Assembly: GCF_003569045.1 (NCBI RefSeq)
Contig: NZ_BFCB01000003.1
Span: 124,001 to 188,000, forward strand
DNA length: 64,000 bases
Reading direction: 5' to 3'
Source of the DNA: Aggregatilinea lenta
GTDB lineage: Bacteria; Chloroflexota; Anaerolineae; Aggregatilineales; Aggregatilineaceae
Each line of letters starts with the position of its first letter. The first letter of the stretch is position 1. Positions 35,814 through 42,595 of the stretch are shown here, piece after piece. Under the pieces are notes generated by a model. The model was not told where the DNA came from. It saw nothing but the letters and a program-made list of their open reading frames with translations, and ran no database searches. A program made the position numbers and the translations under genes.

Positions 35814-35905
35814 GGCATCGCATCACTTGTCTGTGTGTCACTTGATTAGTGCTCGACTTCTTGACCTGAACGTATCCGCGCAACCGCGCGTCTGAGGAGC
35901 CTGAA

Positions 35906-36052
35906 ATGAAGAACCGTCTGATGTTGGCGACGACCTGGTTTGCTTCTGACCCGCGCCGTGCGCGCACCGTTCTGTTCGTAGCATTGACGGCCCTGGCGCT
36001 GGTGCCCGGTGGCTCGGCCCTGGCGGGTCAGGCGTCCGGTGGCAGTGGATAG
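35906..36052 (+). CDS. Tandem secreted-peptide precursor, copy 3 (48 residues, short form)
   Basis: GAGGAG lies 6 bases before the ATG. The protein equals copy 2 up to GQASGGSG and then stops (GGA TAG). The bases after the stop, TCCGCTTCCGTAA, are the remains of the longer ending found in copies 1, 2 and 4, now out of frame. The predicted mature peptide is GQASGGSG. The 5' spacer is nearly identical to that of copy 4, so the duplicated unit includes the leader and ribosome binding site. Confidence 0.8.
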   Translation: MKNRLMLATTWFASDPRRARTVLFVALTALALVPGGSALAGQASGGSG

Positions 36053-36152
36053 TCCGCTTCCGTAACGGCACGCTCGATTCGGCATCATCTGATCTATGCT
36101 CGACCTTTTGACCTGAACGTATCCGCGCAGCCGCGCGTCTGAGGAGCCTCAA

Positions 36153-36311
36153 ATGAAGAACCGTCTGATGTTGGCGACGACCTGGTTTGCTTCTGACCCG
36201 CGCCGTGCGCGCACTGTTCTGTTCGTAGCATTGACGGCCCTGGCGTTGGTGCCCGGCGGCTCGGCCCTGGCGGGTCAGGCGTCCGGTGGCAGCGGCAGCC
36301 CGCTTCCGTAA
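36153..36311 (+). CDS. Tandem secreted-peptide precursor, copy 4 (52 residues)
   Basis: GAGGAG lies 6 bases before the ATG. The protein is the same as copy 2 except that it ends GQASGGSGSPLP. The preceding ~50 bases (from about TTGACCTGAACG to the ribosome binding site) are duplicated from the leader of copy 3 with a few changes. The unit length between copies 3 and 4 is 247 bases. Confidence 0.82.
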   Translation: MKNRLMLATTWFASDPRRARTVLFVALTALALVPGGSALAGQASGGSGSPLP

Positions 36312-36393
36312 CGGCACGACGAATCGTTCGTAACCTTTCAACCGAGGCAGCGGTTTACCGGTAGGTAGTGCACCGATATACAGGGGATTCGAG

Positions 36394-36540
36394 ATGAAGC
36401 ACCGTTTGATGTTGGCAACGACCTGGCTGGCCTCGGACCCGCGACGCGCACGCACCGTCCTGTTGGTGGCATTGACGGCCCTGGCGCTGGTTCCCGGCGG
36501 GTCCGCCCTGGCAGGCCAGGCGTCCGGCGGCAGTGGATAG
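36394..36540 (+). CDS. Tandem secreted-peptide precursor, copy 5 (48 residues, short form)
   Basis: AGGGGA lies upstream of the ATG. The product starts MKHRLMLATTWLASDPRRARTVLLVAL and ends GQASGGSG followed by TAG, like copy 3. DNA and flanks are more diverged from copies 2-4, yet the protein stays close (F to L changes only in the hydrophobic parts). No remnant of the longer tail follows the stop. Last member of the array, about 120 bases before the Os1348-like gene. Confidence 0.8.
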   Translation: MKHRLMLATTWLASDPRRARTVLLVALTALALVPGGSALAGQASGGSG

Positions 36541-36667
36541 CCCTACTTAGAGAATACAGTTACTTGTTTAAGGTTGAAGGCCAATCACACCAGTTGAATT
36601 GGCGTGGCCAAAATGATTACGGCGGTTGACCGCTTGAAGATGTAATGGATACAAGGAGTGGATGACA

Positions 36668-36967
36668 ATGGCGCTTATGGATCAGACCCCGGTGATGGAC
36701 GTCCTGCCGTGGCCACAGGGACACGGATTTTCTGGAACAGGGACGTGGTGGGAATACGTCATGAATAAGGAAGAACGCGCGCGCCTCGATAGCCTGATGG
36801 GTATCGCGCTGCTGGACGATGACGTGTGCAAGCGGTTGGTCGATGACCGCGACGATAACTTGCTCGAAGCCTTCGGGCTGTCGGAGAAGACGCGCAACTG
36901 GCTGCACGCTATCCAGGCCACGTCGCTCACCGAACTGGCGCAGAAGCTCGTATCGTTGAGCAGCTAA
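36668..36967 (+). CDS. Small Os1348/NHLP-clan-like protein (99 residues)
   Basis: AAGGAG at 36653-36658 is 9 bases before this ATG; an ATG at 36662 is only 3 bases away and less likely. The N-terminal third (MALMDQTPVMDVLPWPQGHGF...TGTWW) is not recognised. The rest, LDSLMGIALLDDDVCKRLVDDRDDNLLEAFGLSEKTRNWL...SLTELAQKLV, resembles the Os1348/Franean1_4349-type NHLP leader-like proteins. In these, a short helical domain of the form L-x-L-L-G-x-A-L-x-D is followed by E-A-F-G-L-S. Such proteins are linked to ribosomal peptide systems. No core peptide or modifying enzyme is visible here. Confidence 0.65.
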   Translation: MALMDQTPVMDVLPWPQGHGFSGTGTWWEYVMNKEERARLDSLMGIALLDDDVCKRLVDDRDDNLLEAFGLSEKTRNWLHAIQATSLTELAQKLVSLSS

Positions 36968-37034
36968 GTCAGGTTTTTTCACCCACCCTATGCCGGGTGA
37001 GATCTATCCGGCGTCATAATTCAGTGCTCACTGA

Positions 37035-37062
37035 CAGGCCCGGGGACAGCTATCCGGGCCTG
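37035..37062 (+). other. Hairpin in the leader of the receiver-only regulator
   Basis: A perfect 9-bp stem CAGGCCCGG / CCGGGCCTG (37035-37043 with 37054-37062) with a 10-base loop and no T-run lies 47 bases before the next ATG. A smaller palindrome, TCAGTG-CT-CACTGA, precedes it at 37021-37034. It may be a translational control element; function unknown. Confidence 0.4.
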
Positions 37063-37108
37063 ATGACCTTTAGGGCAAAAGGTGAAAATTGTAAACAAAA
37101 GGCGCCGT

Positions 37109-37495
37109 ATGAACGAGCTAATCATGGTTGTTGACGACGATCCGGGTATCCTCGCCCTTGTGGACGTGATGCTGCGCAAACACGGCTTCACGGTGCTGAG
37201 GGCGAACGGTGCATACGAGGCATTGAAGTACCTCGATACGGTAACGCCCAGCGTCATCGTGCTCGACGTGATGATGCCGGACATGAACGGGATCGAGTTG
37301 TGCGAGCAAATTCGTATGCGGCCTCAAACGACTGTGACGCCGGTGATTATGCTATCGGCCCGCAGCGACTCACGTAGTGTAGCCAGCGCAATGCAGGTGG
37401 GCGCAAACAGCTATATTTCGAAGACGGCAGTGTATCACGAGTTGATAGCGCAGATCCGCAGCCTTCTGGACGCGCAGGCACGTAACGGTCGGTAG
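37109..37495 (+). CDS. Receiver-only response regulator
   Basis: This 128-residue single-domain receiver shows the acidic triad VVDDDPG (Asp9-11), phosphoacceptor Asp53 in VLDVMMPDMNG, the Ser of MLSARSD and Lys105 in YISKT. No output domain follows. The ATG at 37109 has AAAGG about 8 bases upstream and is preferred over a GTG at 37082. Its partner kinase is not adjacent. It may relay phosphate to another regulator or act by protein contact near the peptide system. Confidence 0.85.
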   Translation: MNELIMVVDDDPGILALVDVMLRKHGFTVLRANGAYEALKYLDTVTPSVIVLDVMMPDMNGIELCEQIRMRPQTTVTPVIMLSARSDSRSVASAMQVGANSYISKTAVYHELIAQIRSLLDAQARNGR

Positions 37496-37576
37496 AGTCG
37501 CCGTTCAGAAGGGCTAGACCGGGCAGCAGTGCGGGGCTGCTGCCGTTCTAAGCCGGGTCATCAACCGAGCAAAATA

Positions 37577-37603
37577 AAACGTGGCTTACACCAGCCACGT
37601 TTT
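37577..37603. terminator. Rho-independent terminator
   Basis: A 10-bp stem AAACGTGGCT / AGCCACGTTT with a 6-base loop lies between the convergent receiver gene and the GltD-like gene. T and A runs are short (3-4 bases) on both sides. Confidence 0.65.
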
Positions 37604-37685
37604 GCGTTCCCGAAGGCCTGCGCCGCCGTGTCAGAGACCATCTAAAAAGTTGCGTCGATTCGAGTTTGCCCCCCCCACCCATAAC

Positions 37686-37734
37686 CCCTCCACCACGCAA
37701 GCGGAGGGAGGAGGAAGGGCCGGGGATGGGGGGA
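37686..37734. repeat. Degenerate family B-like repeat
   Basis: CCCTCC...GGAGGG arms are followed by GGGCCGGGGATGGGG, a decayed version of the B element hairpin and tail. Confidence 0.4.
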
Positions 37735-37747
37735 TCTCAAAGGCTTC

Positions 37748-39202
37748 TCAGGCGCGCAGATACTCGGTGATGGATTGTGCGGCATGCAGCGCTGAATCGA
37801 TCGCCGTGCCCACCAGTTCTGGCCCGGTGACTGCGTCGCCGCCCGCCCAGACGTTGGGTAAGCTGGTTTTGCCCGTTACCGGGTCGATCACGATCAGGCC
37901 CCAGCGCGTCGTAGTCAGAGACGGCGTCGTTTCGCCGAGCAGCGAATCGGGCGTGTAGCCCAGCGCCAGGACGACTGTGTCCGCCGGCGCGACGAATTCC
38001 GATCCCTCCAGGGGCACCGGACGTCGCCGTCCGCTCTCGTCCGGCTCGCCCAGTGTCATACGCACGAACTCGATGCCGGTCAGGGTGCCTTGCTCGTCGC
38101 CGATGAAGCGCACCGGCGCGGTGAGCCAGTCGAACTTCGCACCTTCTTCCTGCGCGTTCACCCGTTCCGACTTCGATCCCGGCATTTCGGCTTCCGTCCG
38201 GCGATAGGCGCAGGCCACGTCGAGTGAATAGCCCAGCGCGTGCTGGAGCCGCAGCGCCGAGCGCACGCAGTCCATCGCGGTGTCGCCGCCGCCGATCACG
38301 AACACGTGATGCCCGACGTCCGGCAGGCCCTTCGCGGCCAGCGCGGGCGGTTGCAGATCCACCGGCACGTTGCAGCGAATCAGGAATTCGGTCGCCGTGT
38401 AGACGCCGTGCAGATCCGCGCCGTCCCACCGGGGCGGCGAATCGACGCTCGCGCCGGTCCCGACGAAGACCGCGTCGAAGGTGTCCGCGAGCTGCTGGAG
38501 CGGGATGTCCTGGCCGATGCGCGTATTGGCCACGAACTGAATGCCAATCGCTTTCAACTGCTCGATCTTCTTGACGACGCGTTCCTTTTGCAGCTTATAC
38601 GCGGGAATGCCGTACAGCAGCAGGCCACCGGGGTAGGGATTGGCATCGTAGACGGTGACCGCGTGCCCCAGGCGGCGCAGGCGCTCCGCCGCCGCCATGC
38701 CCGCCGGACCGCCCCCGACGATCGCCACGGTTTTGCCGGTGTCCGGCTCGACCTCACCCAGCGGGATGCCTTCGGTGGCGTACTGGTACTCGATCACAAA
38801 CTTTTCAATTTTGCCAATCTGAATGGGTTGCAGACTCACCCCGCCGCCATGCGTGCACGAGCCTTCGCACAGCCGCTCCTGGGGGCAGACGCGCGAGCAG
38901 ATTTCGGGCATGGGGCTGGTACGACGGAATATATTCGCGGCTTCAATAAAACTGCCTTCCTCGACGAGACGGAGGGCGGTGGGGATGTCGTTGCCGATCG
39001 CGCAGCCGAGCACGCAGGGCGCGGGATCGGGGCACTGGATGCAGCGTGAGGCTTCTGCGCGGGCAATCTCTGCTTCGTAGGTCAGGTAAATTTCTTCAAA
39101 ATGCCCGAGTCGTGTTTTAGCGTCTTGTTTCGCCACGGGCAGAACGGGCGCGTAGGCACGCGCTTTGCGGTCGATATCTAATGAGGCTCGGTGCTGGGAC
39201 AT
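37748..39202 (-). CDS. GltD-like NAD(P)H oxidoreductase (glutamate synthase small-subunit family)
   Basis: This 484-residue flavoprotein has an N-terminal Fe-S domain whose cysteines lie in CIQCPDPAPCVLGCAIGNDIP and CSRVCPQERLCEGSC (two [4Fe-4S] sets). An FAD-binding motif follows (VAIVGGGPAGMAAAERLRRLGH), then an NADPH Rossmann motif (VFVIGGGDTAMDCVRSALR) and the terminal ALGYTPDS ... VWAGGDAV. The family covers GltD, NfnB and related electron-transfer subunits. No gltA-like large subunit or ferredoxin partner lies nearby, so the true partner is unknown. Confidence 0.88.
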   Translation of the reverse strand: MSQHRASLDIDRKARAYAPVLPVAKQDAKTRLGHFEEIYLTYEAEIARAEASRCIQCPDPAPCVLGCAIGNDIPTALRLVEEGSFIEAANIFRRTSPMPEICSRVCPQERLCEGSCTHGGGVSLQPIQIGKIEKFVIEYQYATEGIPLGEVEPDTGKTVAIVGGGPAGMAAAERLRRLGHAVTVYDANPYPGGLLLYGIPAYKLQKERVVKKIEQLKAIGIQFVANTRIGQDIPLQQLADTFDAVFVGTGASVDSPPRWDGADLHGVYTATEFLIRCNVPVDLQPPALAAKGLPDVGHHVFVIGGGDTAMDCVRSALRLQHALGYSLDVACAYRRTEAEMPGSKSERVNAQEEGAKFDWLTAPVRFIGDEQGTLTGIEFVRMTLGEPDESGRRRPVPLEGSEFVAPADTVVLALGYTPDSLLGETTPSLTTTRWGLIVIDPVTGKTSLPNVWAGGDAVTGPELVGTAIDSALHAAQSITEYLRA

Positions 39203-39583
39203 GCGCGAACGTCCTTCCTTGACTTCGAAGGCTTACCTCGACGAGTACTATCTAAGGGTAATCGTGCTGCGCGTAACCTCCTAGTGCAACTTGTCGTGTG
39301 AATCACGTTATAAAAGTGATGTTTTTCACAAATAGGCCAGATCCGTTCCACCCTCTCCTATTGTGGGGCCGAAGGGCGGCGACCGTCTAGTACCATCAAT
39401 CCGTCGAATAAGTGAGTATTGCAATAAAGAAATATGAGTTATGCCGTGCCCGGACGCCGCTTTTTTGATCTCCAGGAGGCGTAGGTCAGACGTAGGCCGG
39501 GCATGCGCCGGGCGTCCATCAGTACCGCCGAAAGGCGCTAAACTAGTCGAAGACGATCAGACTATCGGGGGCAGCCGCCATCC
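39203..39583. other. 381-base divergent intergenic region with CRP/FNR-like palindrome
   Basis: No gene is supported here. 39315-39330 reads AGTGA-N6-TCACA, one base from the TGTGA-N6-TCACA consensus of CRP-family regulators. A GTTATA (39307-39312; TATAAC on the minus strand) next to it could be a -10 for the GltD-like gene. This fits cAMP- or oxygen-responsive control but is unproven. Confidence 0.45.
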
Positions 39584-40771
39584 ATGCACGCTTACGCACC
39601 TTCATCGCAGCCACCAGAGCGTTACCTCAGACCCGCCCGGCCCCGCCGCGTCCGCCCGAATTCGTGGCTGGTGTGGAGTGTCGTCGTAGCCGTGGCCTTC
39701 GCGTCGTTCGGCGCGATGGCGAGCCTCGGCATTTACATGTATGCCGCCGGATCGGAGGCGACGATTCCCGCCAACGTGAGCGTCGCTGGGGTGGAGGTCG
39801 GCGGGATGCGCCTGGACGAGGCGCAGTCAGCGCTGGCGCAGGCGCTGCCCGCGCAGGCCATCACCGCGCGCGACGGCAGCCGCGCCTGGAACCTGACGCC
39901 CTCCGACGTGGGCATCAGCATCGATCTCGACGCGACGATGCAGCTTGCAGCCGACGCCGCGCCGGGCGAAGCGATCACGCCCTGGTACACGGTCGATCTG
40001 GTCCAGGCGCAGACGGGACTGTTCGCGCTCAGTGAAGAGGCGAATATCGACGCCGTGCCGGGCGACCCGCCGCAGATGGGCCGCGTGATGGATGTGCCCG
40101 TGCTGCTGGACCGCATGCGCGTGGATCTGCGCGGCGAGCTGGCGGACGGCGCGCTGGACCTGCCCATGATCGAGGTCGCGCCGCCGGAGGAAGTCGAGGA
40201 GCCGGAACAGACCTATACCGGCGCGACGACGGTGCACGTGGTCGAGGCCGGGCAGGAGCTGGCGCTCATCGCGTTGGACTATGGCGTGACGACGGACGAG
40301 ATCGTCGCCCTGAACAGCATCAGCGACCCGGACCTGCTCTACGTCGGGCAGGAGTTAGTCATCCCGGCGACGGGCGAATATACGCCGACGGCGGCGGAAG
40401 CGCCCACGCCTTCCACCACCAGCGGCAAGGCTATCGTCGTCTCCACGCAGGAACAGCGCATCTACGCCTACGAAAATGGCCAACTGGTACACTCGCACCT
40501 GGCGTCGACCGGCCTGCCGGACACGCCGACCGTGTTGGGCGACTACAAGATCTACGTCAAGTACGTGGCGGACGACATGAGCGGGCCGGACTACTACCTG
40601 CCTCAGGTGCCCTACACGATGTACTTCTATCAGGGCTACGGCATTCACGGCACGTACTGGCACAACAGCTTTGGCCGCCCCATGAGCCACGGCTGCGTCA
40701 ACCTGCCGACCGCCGAGGCGAAGTGGTTCTTCGACTGGGCCGAGGTCGGCACGCCCGTGCGGGTAATCTAG
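39584..40771 (+). CDS. Membrane-anchored L,D-transpeptidase with peptidoglycan-binding and LysM domains
   Basis: This 395-residue protein has a basic cytosolic tail and one membrane anchor (about 27-54). A VanW-associated type peptidoglycan-binding domain follows (NVSVAGVEVGGMRLDEAQSAL), then an acidic linker (EVAPPEEVEEPEQ) and a LysM domain (about 215-262, VHVVEAGQELALIALDYGVT). The last part is a YkuD L,D-transpeptidase domain (about 283-395) with IHGTYWHNSFGRPMSHGCVNLP, including the catalytic His and Cys. It would make or edit peptidoglycan cross-links outside the membrane. Transcribed divergently from the GltD-like gene. Confidence 0.92.
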   Translation: MHAYAPSSQPPERYLRPARPRRVRPNSWLVWSVVVAVAFASFGAMASLGIYMYAAGSEATIPANVSVAGVEVGGMRLDEAQSALAQALPAQAITARDGSRAWNLTPSDVGISIDLDATMQLAADAAPGEAITPWYTVDLVQAQTGLFALSEEANIDAVPGDPPQMGRVMDVPVLLDRMRVDLRGELADGALDLPMIEVAPPEEVEEPEQTYTGATTVHVVEAGQELALIALDYGVTTDEIVALNSISDPDLLYVGQELVIPATGEYTPTAAEAPTPSTTSGKAIVVSTQEQRIYAYENGQLVHSHLASTGLPDTPTVLGDYKIYVKYVADDMSGPDYYLPQVPYTMYFYQGYGIHGTYWHNSFGRPMSHGCVNLPTAEAKWFFDWAEVGTPVRVI

Positions 40772-41099
40772 CAGATTTCCGGTCGAGCATTCGGCTGTGA
40801 GGGGATTGTCGGGGCGTATTGCGATACGCCCCGACGCGTTTATGGCGGGAGCGAAGCGCCGGGCAGGTTGCAAACCTGCTCCTATAACCGTGCATCATTG
40901 GTAATTGGGACGGCCTGCGATAGCGGATTCGTAGGGGTGGGGCTTGCTCCGCCCGGTTTTCGTATGCCGTGATTCATGCGTGCCTGAAGGGGAATTCATG
41001 AATTGCCCTTACGGCGCGTCGGGACGCGACTGAGGCTGGACAAAAAACGACCGGCCCCATCGGACCGGTCGCCTGTTTTCATGCCTGACATCACGCGCG
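40772..41099. repeat. Intergenic cluster of four different palindromic/GC repeats
   Basis: No gene lies here. In order: a family A palindrome at 40808-40835 (GTCGGGGCGTATT...), a GCAGGTT-GCA-AACCTGC hairpin at 40863-40879 preceded by GGAGCGAAGCGCC, a family C element (GGGGCTTGCTCCGCCCGG) at 40939-40956, and an AATTC-centred palindrome at 40990-41011 (GGGGAATTCATGAATTGCCC). All have relatives elsewhere in the window. Confidence 0.75.
41042..41071 (-). terminator. Terminator of the pst-phoU operon
   Basis: Read on the minus strand, a 7-bp stem CGACCGG / CCGGTCG (41048-41054 with 41065-41071) is followed by a T-run (A-run 41042-41047). Confidence 0.8.
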
Positions 41100-41783
41100 C
41101 TAATGCGTGTGATCCCGGATCTCGCTCACCTGCCCGGTGACCATGAACACCACGCGCTCGCAGATGTTGGTGATGCGGTCCGCGATGCGCTCCAGGTTGT
41201 GCGACACCCACAGCAAGTGTGTCGCACGGCTGATGTTGTGCGCGTCTTCCAGCATGAACGAGAGCAGCTCACGGTAGACCTGATCGTCGAGCGTGTCCAC
41301 CTCGGCGTCGCGCAGAGCGGTTTGGCGGGCCTGCTCCGCGTCCCAGTCCAGATATGACGTGAGGCTGGCGCGCATCATCTCGCGGCTGATTTCCGCCATG
41401 CGCGGCACGTCGATCAGCGGCTTGAGCATCGGTTCGGTCGCCAGATCGGTCGAGATTTTAGCGATCCCGGCGGCGTGGTCGCCGATGCGCTCCAGCTCTA
41501 CGACGATGTGAATCGCGGTCACGATCGAGCGCATATCGCGCGCGGTGGGCTGGTGCATCGCCAGCAGGCGATAACACGCCTCCTCGATCTGGTAGCGCAT
41601 GCGGTTGATTGGCTCGTCGTCGGCGATGACCTGCTGCGCCAGGGCCGCGTCCTGGCCCTTCAGCGACTGTACGGCGCGCTCGATGGCGGTGTCCACCATG
41701 TAGCTCAGGCGCAGCACGTTATCGCGCAGCGTCGCCAGCTCGCGGTCGAGAGTCGTTCGAGCCTGAAGTTGTGGATCGATCAT
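41100..41783 (-). CDS. phoU: Phosphate transport system regulatory protein PhoU
   Basis: This 227-residue all-helical protein has two PhoU repeats with metal-binding signatures ELERIGDHAAGIAK and NLERIADRITNICE. PhoU dampens Pst uptake and signalling by the phosphate-sensing kinase. It is the last gene of pstS-pstC-pstA-pstB-phoU, 20 bases after pstB, and is followed by a terminator. Confidence 0.95.
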   Translation of the reverse strand: MIDPQLQARTTLDRELATLRDNVLRLSYMVDTAIERAVQSLKGQDAALAQQVIADDEPINRMRYQIEEACYRLLAMHQPTARDMRSIVTAIHIVVELERIGDHAAGIAKISTDLATEPMLKPLIDVPRMAEISREMMRASLTSYLDWDAEQARQTALRDAEVDTLDDQVYRELLSFMLEDAHNISRATHLLWVSHNLERIADRITNICERVVFMVTGQVSEIRDHTH

Positions 41784-41803
41784 GGCAGTGTCTCCCCCTG
41801 AGG

Positions 41804-42595
41804 CTATCCGAACCGGCCTGTAATGTAGTCTTCGGTACGCGCATCGTCGGGCCGGTTGAAGATCTTGTCGGTCGCCCCATACTCGATCATCTCGCCCGCA
41901 CGGGTTTCGTTGGACAGCATGAAGGCGGTGTAGTCGGAAACGCGCGCGGCCTGCTGCATGTTGTGCGTCACAATGACGATGGTGTATTCCTGGCTCAGTT
42001 TACGCATCAGCTCCTCGATGCGCAGCGTGGCGATGGGGTCCAGCGCGGAGCACGGCTCGTCCATCAGGATGATTTCCGGCTCGACGGCCAGCGCGCGCGC
42101 GATGCACAGACGCTGCTGCTGCCCGCCCGAAAGCGCCAGGCCGGACTTCTTCAGGTCATCCTTGACCTCGTCCCACAGCGCGGCCTGCTTCAGGCTGCGC
42201 TCGACGATCTCCGCCAGCGCGTTCTTATCCTTCAGGCCGAGGATGCGCGGCCCGTAGGCCACGTTATCGAAGATCGACTTGGGGAACGGGTTCGGCTTCT
42301 GGAACACCATGCCGATACGGCGGCGCACTTCCACCGCGTCCACTTCCGACGCGTAGAGGTTCTGGCCGTGGAACAGCACCGCACCGTCCATGTGCGAGCC
42401 GGGGACCAGCTCGTTCATGCGGTTCAGCGAGCGCAGCAGTGTGCTCTTGCCGCAGCCCGACGGGCCGATCAGCGCGGTGATCTTCACGCGCTCGATCTCC
42501 ATGTTCACATTGCGGACGGCCAGAAAGTCGCCATAGTAGATGTTCAGATTCTGAACCTCCATAGCGACCTTACCATTGGGTGTGCTTGAGTTCAT
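41804..42595 (-). CDS. pstB: Phosphate ABC transporter ATP-binding protein PstB
   Basis: This 263-residue ABC ATPase has Walker [10 protein letters not shown], the PstB-type sequence [13 protein letters not shown], signature [15 protein letters not shown], Walker [17 protein letters not shown] and [16 protein letters not shown]. The ATG overlaps the pstA TGA, so translation is coupled. It energises high-affinity phosphate uptake. Confidence 0.97.
   Translation of the reverse strand: MNSSTPNGKVAMEVQNLNIYYGDFLAVRNVNMEIERVKITALIGPSGCGKSTLLRSLNRMNELVPGSHMDGAVLFHGQNLYASEVDAVEVRRRIGMVFQKPNPFPKSIFDNVAYGPRILGLKDKNALAEIVERSLKQAALWDEVKDDLKKSGLALSGGQQQRLCIARALAVEPEIILMDEPCSALDPIATLRIEELMRKLSQEYTIVIVTHNMQQAARVSDYTAFMLSNETRAGEMIEYGATDKIFNRPDDARTEDYITGRFG

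Noticed and set aside
35655-36311. Twin-arginine (Tat) export of the small peptides
   Set aside because: An RR pair is present (DPRRART) but the following residues do not fit the S-R-R-x-F-L-K pattern; Sec-type processing at SALA is more likely.
35602-36455. Minus-strand frames across the peptide array (121 and 205 residues)
   Set aside because: They are antisense to all five peptide genes and repeat only because the DNA repeats; an antisense RNA cannot be excluded, but no coding role is supported.
35407-36540. CRISPR array or simple tandem DNA repeat
   Set aside because: The units are about 247 bases, coding and protein-conserved with many synonymous changes, unlike CRISPR repeats or satellite DNA.
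37748-39202. Glutamate synthase small subunit as a firm name
   Set aside because: The family also includes NfnB and other electron bifurcation or transfer subunits and no large subunit is adjacent, so only the family-level call is kept.
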